A stretch of 64,000 nucleotides of DNA from Telluribacter roseus (lineage in GTDB: Bacteria > Bacteroidota > Bacteroidia > Cytophagales > Spirosomataceae). Made by a program: the position numbers and the translations under genes. The stretch covers positions 1 through 64,000 of the forward strand of contig NZ_JAFEUV020000016.1 of the NCBI RefSeq assembly GCF_017355915.2. The letters are read 5' to 3'. Below the pieces are notes generated by a model. That model did not search any database, was not told the origin of the DNA, and saw only the letters and a list, made by a program, of their open reading frames with translations. Below, piece by piece: positions 1-8,364 of the stretch (position 1 is the stretch's first letter; every line of letters starts with the position of its first letter).

Positions 1-125
1 TTAGAGTAAGGCTAGCATTTTTATGGAGTTTCATAACCAACATAAACTATAAATTTTATACCAAATATTCTATAACCTTAGTAACCAGTACAGTTAGCTT
101 CTAGCTATACACTTTCTGATACAGT

Positions 126-150
126 AAAGCCCGCCCCTCCGGCGGGCTTT
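126..150. terminator. Rho-independent-type stem-loop
   Basis: A perfect 10-bp inverted repeat (126-135 with 141-150) encloses a 5-base loop CCTCC. The stem begins AAAG and ends CTTT, so it can work in both directions. It probably ends a transcript entering from upstream of the window. The rest of 1-339 holds no convincing gene. Confidence 0.8.
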
Positions 151-339
151 ACTATTATAGAATAACTCCTTTACAGAGAAGATATTTTATCAGGCAGCAC
201 TATTTTCGGCTTTACGCTCAGCCTCCTCTCCCTGCCGCTTACATACAAATTTTACCTCCTATATTATAAATTCGTTAACTCTCTTTGCAGTACTCTCTCT
301 TTTTCTATTTTTACATCATCATCTAACATATCTATTTCC

Positions 340-981
340 ATGAAAACAAGTACTTTACTCCTTTCCATACTGGTATCCTGCTCTGCTCCGACACTGGTTA
401 TGGCAAGCCACTTTCCAACTTCTCCCATTACAGCTACCCAGTCGGTAGCGGACCTGCAGGACTATGTAGGTACCTACAGAATAAGCGATCTTCCCTTCGA
501 CAAGATCGTCGTTACTACTCAAAACGGTAAACTGCACTACGTAGCCGGTGAATATGAAGGCGACTTTGCCGAAGTAAGTGGCAAGGCCGATACCTACAGC
601 GCCAATAACGGCGAAGCCACCGTGACTTTTGTCCGTAATACCGAGGGTAAAGTAGAGCGCCTGCGACTACAGATCCCCGATGGTACCTTTGAAGCCCGGA
701 AAGAAATGGCCAGCGCTGCCGCTCTTACTGATTATGTTGGCAAATATAAAATGGAAGGGCTGGACTTTGACCTCCTAACCCTGACGCTTAAGGACGGCCA
801 GATTCATTTCCACGCGGACACGGTTCAGGGCGTATTTACACCCGTAGCCGGTAAGGCCGATACATTCGATGCCGAAGGACAGGCAATGGTAAAGTTCGAG
901 CGCAACGCTCAGGGTAAAGTATCTAAGATCGTTGTCGATACCCAAGGCAGAACCTTCTCCGGCACTCCCATAGCTCAGTAA
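340..981 (+). CDS. Secreted protein with two DUF3471-like repeats
   Basis: This 213-residue protein is exported. Its N-terminus (MKTSTLLLSILVSC) is a signal peptide, either cleaved after LVMA or lipidated at C14 (LVSC fits a lipobox). Two repeats of about 85 residues follow, roughly 40-120 and 130-210. Each has a D-Y-V-G-x-Y start, a 'GKADT' segment and an 'N-x-x-G-K-V' segment. They resemble the small beta domain (DUF3471 type) often found behind beta-lactamase-like hydrolases, but here it stands alone and is duplicated. A binding or accessory role in the periplasm is inferred; no catalytic residues are visible. It is monocistronic and followed by a strong terminator. A serine hydrolase lies downstream on the same strand but is separated by a repeat element. 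Confidence 0.7.
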   Translation: MKTSTLLLSILVSCSAPTLVMASHFPTSPITATQSVADLQDYVGTYRISDLPFDKIVVTTQNGKLHYVAGEYEGDFAEVSGKADTYSANNGEATVTFVRNTEGKVERLRLQIPDGTFEARKEMASAAALTDYVGKYKMEGLDFDLLTLTLKDGQIHFHADTVQGVFTPVAGKADTFDAEGQAMVKFERNAQGKVSKIVVDTQGRTFSGTPIAQ

Positions 982-1004
982 AGTACCTCTATAGATTCTC
1001 ACAA

Positions 1005-1035
1005 GCCCCGCAGCAGTGCACTACTTCTGCGGGGC
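1005..1035 (+). terminator. Intrinsic terminator
   Basis: GCCCCGCAG (1005-1013) pairs with CTGCGGGGC (1027-1035) and is followed by GTTTTT. It lies 24 bases behind the stop of the secreted repeat protein and should end its transcript. Confidence 0.85.
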
Positions 1036-1144
1036 GTTTTTGTATACACTAATACTGATATTGTCTTCCTCCACCGGCGCCTCCGGCTCTTTATTGCTTT
1101 TCGGGGTATTGCAGTCTTTTGCCCTCCTCCGCCGGGCGGGCGGC

Positions 1145-1229
1145 GCTCTCCCCACGCCTCTGTGCTCTGCGGGCCAGCGCAGGGCTAACGCACAAAGGCC
1201 CACAGCGCAAGGTCGGCTTAGGGGAGAGC
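1145..1229. repeat. Stem-loop A of repeat copy 1
   Basis: The outer stem is GCTCTCCCC (1145-1153) with GGGGAGAGC (1221-1229). The inner stem is formed by GTGC..CTGCG and CGCAG..GCAC around GGCCAG. The counterpart in copy 2 is 22240-22325, where one position becomes a G-U pair. Confidence 0.7.
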
Positions 1230-1327
1230 TGAGAAACTTCGCAAAGTGCCAACTTGTAACGATAGAATAGTTTAATAAATAATATTAATCCTATCGCTAC
1301 TTAACATGAACTATGCAATTTCTAACA

Positions 1328-1405
1328 GCCCTCTCATAAGCCTCCTTATTTTATAAGCAGAAGGCGATAGCCCTGCGAAATAAAATACAGAGGCGTTGAG
1401 AGGGC
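1328..1405. repeat. Stem-loop B of repeat copy 1
   Basis: Three stacked helices (GCCCTCTC/GAGAGGGC, GCCTC/GAGGC, ATTTTAT/ATAAAAT) close a loop of about 25 bases. Copy 2 (22048-22116) keeps all three helices but has an unrelated loop sequence. Confidence 0.75.
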
Positions 1406-1589
1406 GGGGCCCGCCCGGCCGTGAGGGCAAACGACAGCATTACCCGGAGAAGTTGAATTGAGCTAATGATCCCGACGGAGGAGGGCGAAAGACATTACTA
1501 TCATAATATTAGGCTCAAAAGCAAAGTAGTTAGCATTGCTCTGATCCTTACTACAGAATATTGATATCAGAGCCAACCCACCCCCCCCT

Positions 1590-3188
1590 ATGTCATCCAA
1601 TCGCCGAGAATTCATTAAACAATTGGGAGCCGGTGCGGCCGGAGTAAGCCTGCTATGGGGCTTCCCCGACTCCCTCACCGCTTACCCCGTCAATACTCAA
1701 AAGCTGACGCGCAGTACCTCCCCCGAGGCGCAGGGCGTCAACTCTGCTGGGATCATCAACTTCCTGGACGCGGTGGCTAACAGCAAACACGAGTTTCATA
1801 GTATCATGATCCTGCGGCATGGACAGGTAGTTGCTGAAGGCTGGTGGAACCCCTACCGCCCCGACCTGAAGCATACCATGTACTCCATGAGCAAGAGCTT
1901 TACCTCCACGGCCATTGGACTGGCGGTGCACGAGGGTAAGCTGACGGTAGAGGATAAAGTGGTTTCTTTCTTCCCCGATAAGGTACCTCAGCAAGTAAGC
2001 GACAACCTGGCGGCTCTACGGGTGAAAGACCTGCTCACCATGTCGGTAGGGCACGAGAAGGATTCTACACCCGAGATACGTACGGAAGACGACTGGGTTC
2101 AGAAGTTCCTGTCGCTGCCTATCACCTACCAGCCTGGTACCCGATTCCTATACAACAGCGGCGCTACCTACATGCTCTCGGCCATTGTGCAGAAAGTAAC
2201 GGGACAGCGCGTCCTGGACTACCTGAAACCACGGCTGTTTGACCCGCTGGGCATTGAGGGAATGGATTGGGAGCGCGACCCGAAGGGCATTGATACCGGA
2301 GGCTGGGGCCTGCGCGTCCGGACGGAGGACCTGGCGAAGTTTGGACAACTGTACCTGCAGAAAGGCCAGTGGAATGGCAAGCAACTAATTCCCGCCGCCT
2401 GGGTCGAAGAAGCAACTACGTTCAAAATCCAGCAACCAGTACCCGCCGACAATCCCGGTGCCAAGGAGAAGAGCGACTGGCTGCAGGGCTACTGCTACCA
2501 GTTCTGGCGGTGCCGCCACAACGCCTACCGGGGCGACGGGGCCTTTGGCCAATACACCATCGTCATGCCCGATCAGGATGCTGTCATAGCCATTACCAGC
2601 CAGACCAGCAATATGCAGGGCCAGCTCGACCTCATCTACGAGCACCTGCTCCCCGCTATGCAGGGTAAATCCTTACCGGCTAATGCCCAATCAGCAACGG
2701 CCCTAAAGACCAAATTGGCCGCGCTGAGCCTGCCGCCCCTCCCGGCCCAGAAAACATCACCTATGGCCGCTAAGGTATCGGGCAAAATCTTTAAGGTAGA
2801 GGATAATACATTGAATATCCAAACTGTTTCCTTCAATTTTGGGAAAAACAGCGGTACCCTTACCTTCAAGGACGCCAGTGGCACCTACCCCATCACCGTT
2901 GGCCTTGGGAAGTGGAAAGAGGGCGTTACCTCCCTGCCCGGCACACCTCCCAACTTGGTAGTAACCAAGGTACGTAACATTACCAGCGCCTCCCTGGCCG
3001 CCAGCGGTACCTGGAAAGACGATAGTACCTTTGAGATGCTATGGCGGTATATTGAATCCCCCCACCACGATCGGGTAACCTGCCGCTTCGATGGCGACAA
3101 GGTAAGCCTCCAGTTCAGGAACAGCATCGTCGCCATGAATCCCTCGGCGAAAGATTCCCGTCCGGAGCTTAGAGGACAGCTTGTGTAG
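1590..3188 (+). CDS. Tat-exported serine hydrolase, class C beta-lactamase family
   Basis: This 532-residue protein belongs to the penicillin-binding-protein / class C beta-lactamase fold family, which includes esterases, D-aminopeptidases and beta-lactamases. The N-terminus SNRREFIKQLGAGAAGVSLL is a twin-arginine signal. The catalytic SxxK is S99-M-S-K102, and the tyrosine motif is Y188-N-S-G. A C-terminal beta domain (about 390-532) follows the hydrolase domain. The substrate cannot be told from sequence; a true antibiotic-resistance role is not indicated. Tat export implies that it folds in the cytoplasm and acts in the periplasm. The ATG at 1590 follows a C-rich run and has no Shine-Dalgarno, as is usual in this phylum. 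The gene is monocistronic, ending at a stem-loop shared with the convergent DoxX gene. Confidence 0.88.
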   Translation: MSSNRREFIKQLGAGAAGVSLLWGFPDSLTAYPVNTQKLTRSTSPEAQGVNSAGIINFLDAVANSKHEFHSIMILRHGQVVAEGWWNPYRPDLKHTMYSMSKSFTSTAIGLAVHEGKLTVEDKVVSFFPDKVPQQVSDNLAALRVKDLLTMSVGHEKDSTPEIRTEDDWVQKFLSLPITYQPGTRFLYNSGATYMLSAIVQKVTGQRVLDYLKPRLFDPLGIEGMDWERDPKGIDTGGWGLRVRTEDLAKFGQLYLQKGQWNGKQLIPAAWVEEATTFKIQQPVPADNPGAKEKSDWLQGYCYQFWRCRHNAYRGDGAFGQYTIVMPDQDAVIAITSQTSNMQGQLDLIYEHLLPAMQGKSLPANAQSATALKTKLAALSLPPLPAQKTSPMAAKVSGKIFKVEDNTLNIQTVSFNFGKNSGTLTFKDASGTYPITVGLGKWKEGVTSLPGTPPNLVVTKVRNITSASLAASGTWKDDSTFEMLWRYIESPHHDRVTCRFDGDKVSLQFRNSIVAMNPSAKDSRPELRGQLV

Positions 3189-3202
3189 GAGAAATAGACT
3201 CC

Positions 3203-3232
3203 GTGCGTAGTGCTCGAGGGAGTACTACGCAC
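3203..3232. terminator. Bidirectional stem-loop between convergent genes
   Basis: GTGCGTAGT (3203-3211) pairs with ACTACGCAC (3224-3232). It lies between the convergent serine hydrolase and DoxX genes. No long T run follows, so this is a moderate call. Confidence 0.55.
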
Positions 3233-3266
3233 GTACTACCCAAATCTTCCTCATGCCTTCTGGGGG

Positions 3267-3701
3267 CTACTGAGCTACTCCCGAAACAGCAGAACGGTGG
3301 TAGACGTGGGATTGAGCACTATCCTTACGCTGAGATTGCAGCTTGTGGTACGTGAGGTAGGAAATGGTCAGGATCGCCAGCACAAAGAGCGGGAACAGAC
3401 TGTACTCCCCTATTCCATCCACGACCCAGTGGCTCACGCTGGCGGAGAGCATGGTAAATACAAATCCGGCATACGCCCACTCTTTGATCCGCGCCGGTAC
3501 CAAAGGCAGTATCAATGCCAGCGCTCCCGCCACTTTAAAAACCGACAGCATCACCCGAAAGTAGTCCGGGTAGCCCAGGTGCCGGATACCCTCCACCGCT
3601 ACCTCCGTATGGGTGGTAAGAGCCGGCATGACGCCTTCAAAAAGAAAGATAAATCCGGTGGAAGCCCAGTAGGTAATTTTGAGTGCTTTAGTAGTAGCCA
3701 T
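3267..3701 (-). CDS. DoxX-like membrane protein
   Basis: This small integral membrane protein of about 144 residues has four predicted helices. Landmarks are YWASTGFIFLFEGV near the N-terminus, a G-Y-P-x-Y-F segment, and the helices ALALILPLVP and LFPLFVLAIL. Length and layout fit the DoxX/DoxD-like family, whose members are often linked to quinone-dependent or detoxification reactions; the specific role is unknown. I prefer the Met at 3701 (MATTKALKITYW). A longer frame begins at 3746, but its extra 15 residues are polar and do not fit a membrane protein start. It stands alone, convergent with the hydrolase and about 100 bases beyond the GNAT gene's stop on the same strand. Confidence 0.75.
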   Translation of the reverse strand: MATTKALKITYWASTGFIFLFEGVMPALTTHTEVAVEGIRHLGYPDYFRVMLSVFKVAGALALILPLVPARIKEWAYAGFVFTMLSASVSHWVVDGIGEYSLFPLFVLAILTISYLTYHKLQSQRKDSAQSHVYHRSAVSGVAQ

Positions 3702-3801
3702 AGTTTCTGGTGTTTTGGTTACTACAAAGTAAGCTTCCCTATCCAACTTCGAGGCGGTGCGTTCAGGACATTAAGGGGGGCATTTACGACAATCTACAGA
3801 C

Positions 3802-4332
3802 CTACTTCATCAGTCTATACACGTACACATCCCGATCCGCCCACCGCGTCTGCTTCTCCCTGATCAGACCGTTCTTCTCAGCCACTCGCTGTGACTTGAT
3901 GTTCCGGATGTCGATGATGGAAATGATGGAGGGAGCCAACCCTTGCTCAAAGGCGTAGTCGATAAAGAGCCGGGCGGCCTCGGGCGCATACCCTTGCCCC
4001 CAGTATCTGGGCAGAATATGGTACCCTACTTCCAGTTCCGTCTGACCGTCCACTTCCTGTAGCAGGAGCCCGCACTGGCCGATCAATTCACCCGTCTGCT
4101 TGTGAACAAGCGCCTGCAGGCCATACCTGTTTTCCCGGTAGCGCCCCAACTGCCGGTTGATCCAGTATTGGGCTTTTTCTTCTGCCGTATCCAGACAAAA
4201 ATCCGGAAGATACGCCACCGCTTCCGTGTCCTCAAAGAATTCAGCCCAAGCCATGGCGTCTTCCGGTACTAAAAACCGCGTATACAGCCGCTCCGACTCT
4301 AACTGATCCTGATAGGTGTAGGAATTATTCAT
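3802..4332 (-). CDS. GNAT family N-acetyltransferase (RimJ/RimL type)
   Basis: This 176-residue protein transfers an acetyl group from acetyl-CoA to an amine, in this subfamily often the N-terminal amine of a protein or a small molecule. The acetyl-CoA site is visible as R-Y-W-G-Q-G-Y-A-P-E-A (the R/Q-x-x-G-x-G/A signature). It is preceded by 'ELEVGYHILP' and followed by a helix (LFIDYAFEQG) and the 'N-I-K-S-Q-R-V-A-E-K-N-G' strand-helix typical of RimJ/RimL proteins. It is full length. Nine bases separate it from the upstream P-loop kinase, so the two are probably co-transcribed. The substrate is not predictable. Confidence 0.88.
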   Translation of the reverse strand: MNNSYTYQDQLESERLYTRFLVPEDAMAWAEFFEDTEAVAYLPDFCLDTAEEKAQYWINRQLGRYRENRYGLQALVHKQTGELIGQCGLLLQEVDGQTELEVGYHILPRYWGQGYAPEAARLFIDYAFEQGLAPSIISIIDIRNIKSQRVAEKNGLIREKQTRWADRDVYVYRLMK

Positions 4333-4341
4333 ACAATAAAG

Positions 4342-4788
4342 TTAAGAAGATGGCTGCCATTCTCTCACCACAAAGCCTTCCTCTCCGATCCGAACATAGT
4401 ACAGTTCGTCAAAGCCTTCCTCGTAGCCCGGCCTTTCCAGCCGCTTGTAGGCACCTCTGATCCCTATTTCAGGTATGTTCTCCTTACCGGTTCGTGTACT
4501 ATTTCGCCGTATGGCATCCTCCACCTTCGACTCAAAGTAGTACCCCACCACCCTGAACTTCCTCGCCTTAGCCGCTTCGATGTACTTAGCCCGCTCCACC
4601 TTCGTCAGATTGGTATTATCCACCACAAACTTCTGCTGCGTACGCAGGCAGAGCTCTATAAACTGGCTCTCCTTATTCCTCGTATTCAACATATCCAACG
4701 AGATTCGTATATGCGTCTTCAGGAAGTGATTCCGGTAAAAGGTAGTCTTACCCGTAGCCTGAAGGCCGCAGAAGATGATGGCTTGCAT
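4342..4788 (-). CDS. P-loop ATPase/kinase (polynucleotide-kinase-like)
   Basis: This 148-residue protein has a Walker A motif at the very start (G-L-Q-A-T-G-K-T), the D-N-T-N motif used by PNKP-type kinases, and a C-terminal R-x-x-x-R lid (RRNSTRTGKENIP). It ends with a 'P-G-Y-E-E-G-F-D-E' segment common in small AAA kinases of this class. It probably phosphorylates a nucleic-acid end or small molecule. It forms a two-gene unit with the GNAT gene downstream (9-base gap). Its composition is that of the host, unlike the AT-rich island beginning 98 bases upstream of its start. Confidence 0.8.
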   Translation of the reverse strand: MQAIIFCGLQATGKTTFYRNHFLKTHIRISLDMLNTRNKESQFIELCLRTQQKFVVDNTNLTKVERAKYIEAAKARKFRVVGYYFESKVEDAIRRNSTRTGKENIPEIGIRGAYKRLERPGYEEGFDELYYVRIGEEGFVVREWQPSS

Positions 4789-4886
4789 TTAGTGGGTAGT
4801 TGTTGTTTCCTAATTCCTACTATGCCAACATGGGCAGGAGTGAGATGGTTTTAATAGCAATCTGAAACAACATACAAAATAGCACT

Positions 4887-6953
4887 CTACTTCCAAGCTT
4901 CCTCTGCTTCTTCAGGAAAACGGTCGAATACTTGTTCAGCCAGCTGAGCTACTGGTTGAATATCACAGAACTCTGAGTACCACTCAACATATCTTAAGAT
5001 TTGTCTCCGGGTAGAATAAACAGCAAAAGATTTTCTCCCAGAGATATTGATTAAGGCATCGGTATGATCTTGAGATAATTGAGCAGCATTTTCAGATACT
5101 TGAAATAAACTAGGAATAACTTTAGAGAGAAGATAGAGTTCAATCAAATTTCCATGTGCCCAAATTGTAGATTGACGGTCTTCGCTGTGAAGGTCGTAAG
5201 ATGAAAGTAGTTGTGTCATAGTCCATAATGCACCTACCTTTTTATCAGGCTGATCGAAATCTTTAAACTCTGGAAAATTAGCCCCTGTCTGCTCAACAAA
5301 TTGACTTTCAGGAAACTCACTACTTAAGCTCATTACAATTGTTAAAGATAAGTATTGTACAGCTGCCCAACTTTTAGAACGATCTGCTAAAAAAGCGTCC
5401 CAATAATGGTTTCGTGACTTTCTTAATAACTCAAAAGATTCTTTTCTGTCACGTAATGCATTTGAGTTTACATTTGGGTTACGGCTAGCGGAGAATAATA
5501 TTTCAGCCTGCCTTTTCTCTGTGCTAGCAAGCAAGCCACAAATACGGGCTCTATGTTTTGGCCAACGCAGCAAAAGCCGTTCAAGTCGTTTTTTTGCATC
5601 ATTGATACGATCTCGCGCCTCCTGAAGCAGACTTTGAATTGATTCAGGAGGACTTTCCTGACTCTCAATAGATCTTTTGTCTTTGATTTTTTTTGATAAA
5701 TGACGTGTTGCTTCATCCGCATGATTCATAGCGGCATTTATACTTCGCATTGCTTGCTCAATCTGAATTTCAGGCAACTGCTGATTGAACTCAGCAGGCA
5801 ATGACACGTAAGCAGTTAGACTTGCCCAATCGTGTGTATTAGGAAATTGAGCATATAACCGTCGGCGTAGATCATAGAGTAGCAAACGAGGATCAGTCCC
5901 CCAAAGTAGACCTTCATACAAGCATTCAACTAATCGCACAGATCCAGCAAATGAAAGCGGAAACTGGCTTGCAACTACAAGTGGTATACCTGCTTCGTGC
6001 AAAGCATGAGCTATACTTGCACCTGCCCCAACAACAGAACCTCCATTCGCACTGTCACAACTGGCCAAGCTCACAACTGCAGGTCTTGCTAGTGGATTAC
6101 TCTCTGGACGTAAAGCTGCACGTAGAGCCGCAGCTAAACGAGGGCCACTTATATAATCAACTTCGTTGGGATCTTGTACTCCATGAAGTGCTAAATAAAA
6201 TCTGGTATCATAAACCTCATTTCGTTCGACTCCATGCGCTAAGATATGTATATGTGTAAATGGTTTTTGTGCGTTTGATGCACAAGCCTGTTCTATAGCT
6301 TCAATAGACGCATCCTTCAGTACAACTAAGTGCTCCTCAATACGTGAATTATCAACATTCAAATCTGATTTATTGTGATACTTGACCCATGGAGCGATTA
6401 ACTTTCTTAGAGCTTGTAAGTGCATTTCGTATGGTATAATACCTACCACAGGAGGTGATGCTGCCACGAAAAGTATACGAGGAGCAAGAGGCCAAGCAAA
6501 TGGGTCATCACCTGTACGTCTTATTTCACGAGTTAGGCAAATAGGCATCTGCGGCTGCAGGAGCAAGTGCTGCCCTGACCCGGGAAGTCCGTTTGGTGCC
6601 TGTGCCAACTCAAATGGCAATAATGCAAGCTCCGATGCTGACAGTATTAATCGAAGGTGAGTAAGCCTTTCATCCGTAGAATCTGATTTGTTGGACTCTG
6701 CTGTTAATCCAGGAATCATTCCTAATATTTCACCGACTATACGAGCTGTGTCGGTAAGCTGGAATCCTCGGGCTGTTTCATCAACACCATATCTTAGGCC
6801 ACTGAGCCTGTGTAAAAACTGATAGTGCTCAAAGGGAATATGAAGAGTAACAGACGAATGGTTTTCACATAATGCCATATATGGCGTCAAAGGAGACAAC
6901 AATTGATTATGTGCTGGACCGTGACGCAGCAGCTCAAGCGTGATCGTACGCAT
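4887..6953 (-). CDS. CHAT domain caspase-like protease with helical C-terminus
   Basis: This 688-residue protein carries a CHAT domain (clan CD, caspase-like cysteine peptidase) at roughly 150-400. The catalytic dyad is visible as H240 in HIHILAHG and C299 in V-S-L-A-S-C-D-S-A. They are followed by 'A-G-I-P-L-V-V-A-S-Q-F-P', typical of CHAT domains. Residues about 400-688 are alpha-helical and charged, possibly TPR-like, and may sense or bind a partner. No signal peptide is present, so it is cytoplasmic. Its start lies 7 bases behind the subtilase stop, so translation is probably coupled. CHAT proteases are known as effectors in bacterial conflict systems, for example cleaving gasdermins. No gasdermin, NTPase sensor or reverse transcriptase is seen here. 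The target is unknown. Confidence 0.85.
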   Translation of the reverse strand: MRTITLELLRHGPAHNQLLSPLTPYMALCENHSSVTLHIPFEHYQFLHRLSGLRYGVDETARGFQLTDTARIVGEILGMIPGLTAESNKSDSTDERLTHLRLILSASELALLPFELAQAPNGLPGSGQHLLLQPQMPICLTREIRRTGDDPFAWPLAPRILFVAASPPVVGIIPYEMHLQALRKLIAPWVKYHNKSDLNVDNSRIEEHLVVLKDASIEAIEQACASNAQKPFTHIHILAHGVERNEVYDTRFYLALHGVQDPNEVDYISGPRLAAALRAALRPESNPLARPAVVSLASCDSANGGSVVGAGASIAHALHEAGIPLVVASQFPLSFAGSVRLVECLYEGLLWGTDPRLLLYDLRRRLYAQFPNTHDWASLTAYVSLPAEFNQQLPEIQIEQAMRSINAAMNHADEATRHLSKKIKDKRSIESQESPPESIQSLLQEARDRINDAKKRLERLLLRWPKHRARICGLLASTEKRQAEILFSASRNPNVNSNALRDRKESFELLRKSRNHYWDAFLADRSKSWAAVQYLSLTIVMSLSSEFPESQFVEQTGANFPEFKDFDQPDKKVGALWTMTQLLSSYDLHSEDRQSTIWAHGNLIELYLLSKVIPSLFQVSENAAQLSQDHTDALINISGRKSFAVYSTRRQILRYVEWYSEFCDIQPVAQLAEQVFDRFPEEAEEAWK

Positions 6954-6960
6954 AGTTACT

Positions 6961-8148
6961 CTAACCTTGAGGTGCTGTGACCATTCCTGTACCTACATCG
7001 AATGGATCGAAACCTGCCATCAAACCATGTGTGGCTCCAGATGCAAGTAACCTTGCAGTAAGAATATTTAAATTTAAAGATCCAGAGCTTAGAAGCTTTT
7101 CAGCCCATAAGGCAGCAACTCCGGCTACATGGGGAGTAGCCATACTAGTTCCACTCATCTGTTGCAATCCACCACCAGGCTTAGCTGAAATGATACCTAC
7201 TCCTGGTCCAGAAATCATAGCCCCAGTATTAGAAAACGGTGCAACACTAAATCCTAAAGCGTTCTCCATAAGAGCCGCCACTGAAATAAAACCGTTAGAA
7301 ACAGCCGGGGGACTGACAGCAATCTCGAAATCAGGATGTTGATCTTTCCGACTTTCATTACCAGCCGCACCAATAAGGAGGGTAGTCTGAAAGAAAGAGC
7401 TACCGGCTTGAACAAGCTGAGCCATCTTTTCAAAGAGTTGAACGTTAGCTCTGTAACCTTCCAAAGCTTTGGAGGTTGCTAGATCAATAGGCATGCCGCT
7501 CCTTGTCAGGCTTTCAACAAATCCTGGAAAATCTATTCCAAGCGACATAGAAATGACATTAGCTCCATTTTGAGTGGCCCAATGAATGGCATTGATTATA
7601 CTTGCGCTTGAACCACTATTATCTCCTAATACCTTACCTATAAGCGCTTTTTTTATACCTGGAGCAACACCTATACGTAAACCATTAACATCTCTTCCAA
7701 AGATAGTACCAGCACAGTGAGTACCGTGTCCATTGGTGTCACCATTTCCCTCTCCTGTAAAATCTTTTTGTATCACATTAACACCTACAAAGGCAGGGTG
7801 TGTAGCATCAATGCCTGTATCAAGTACAGCTACTACGATACCATTACCAGTAAAAGGCGATGTATCTGCTCCAACGGCTTTAACTCCCCATGTTATAGTA
7901 TGTGCAGCAGGTTGCAACACATTCTGAATGTCCAGCGGTTTCACCAACTTCATCGGAATAACTGGAGCTACTGCAACTACATCAGTGTCTCGTGCTAGTT
8001 GTGGTAAGTTGTTCCTATCAAGATTATCAACCTCAACAGTCATGCTAGCGGCAGCAGCCTCTAAAGTGCTTGCCTTTGCAGCTCCTCCAAGAAATATATC
8101 TCGATTGGCAGCCTTCTTTACACGAAGTATAACATGCTCTTCTTTCAT
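6961..8148 (-). CDS. Subtilisin-like serine protease (S8), intracellular type
   Basis: This 395-residue peptidase has an intact S8 triad: D110 (V-L-D-T-G-I-D), H141 (N-G-H-G-T-H-C-A-G-T) and S335 (S-G-T-S-M-A-T-P-H-V-A-G), with oxyanion N264 (A-A-G-N-E). The first 70 residues look like a short I9-type prodomain ending 'VVAVAPVIPMKL'. No signal peptide is visible, so it either acts in the cytoplasm or leaves by another route. An insertion rich in helix (about 205-255) lies between H and S. The CHAT gene follows after only 7 bases. A related subtilase, native in composition, is encoded at 16754-18121. One speculative role is activation of, or by, the CHAT protease. Confidence 0.92.
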   Translation of the reverse strand: MKEEHVILRVKKAANRDIFLGGAAKASTLEAAAASMTVEVDNLDRNNLPQLARDTDVVAVAPVIPMKLVKPLDIQNVLQPAAHTITWGVKAVGADTSPFTGNGIVVAVLDTGIDATHPAFVGVNVIQKDFTGEGNGDTNGHGTHCAGTIFGRDVNGLRIGVAPGIKKALIGKVLGDNSGSSASIINAIHWATQNGANVISMSLGIDFPGFVESLTRSGMPIDLATSKALEGYRANVQLFEKMAQLVQAGSSFFQTTLLIGAAGNESRKDQHPDFEIAVSPPAVSNGFISVAALMENALGFSVAPFSNTGAMISGPGVGIISAKPGGGLQQMSGTSMATPHVAGVAALWAEKLLSSGSLNLNILTARLLASGATHGLMAGFDPFDVGTGMVTAPQG

Positions 8149-8364
8149 GAATTTGTGTATTTGATACTAGGTTAATAAAGATTTAGATAGGCTTTTGGAA
8201 ACATTTTATGACGCAATAATCAACTTGAAAATTTCTGCCAACTCCGCTCGAACTGACAAACCTGCATTCCTATTATGGACTTTCGGAACTAAATATGAAT
8301 GATATAAGGGATTTTTTATACACAAAATGTCTGTTACGTGGTGGCTAATCTCTGAATATAATGT

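Larger units (their letters stand above)
1114..1493 (+). repeat. Structured non-coding repeat element, copy 1
   Basis: This 380-bp element has 23-bp terminal inverted repeats (1114-1136 and 1471-1493) with two mismatches. Inside are two long stem-loops. Stem-loop A (1145-1229) closes with GCTCTCCCC/GGGGAGAGC. Stem-loop B (1328-1405) closes with GCCCTCTC/GAGAGGGC, then GCCTC/GAGGC and ATTTTAT/ATAAAAT. An AT-rich spacer separates them. The same element occurs in reverse orientation at 21961-22361. It has no credible reading frame. It resembles a MITE or BIME-like mobile palindromic element. No target-site duplication could be assigned. The gap between the two flanking genes is filled almost completely by it. 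Confidence 0.8.

Noticed and set aside
1590-3188. Antibiotic-resistance beta-lactamase
   Set aside because: The family signature covers esterases and peptidases as well. The extra C-terminal domain and Tat signal do not point to a clinical class C enzyme.
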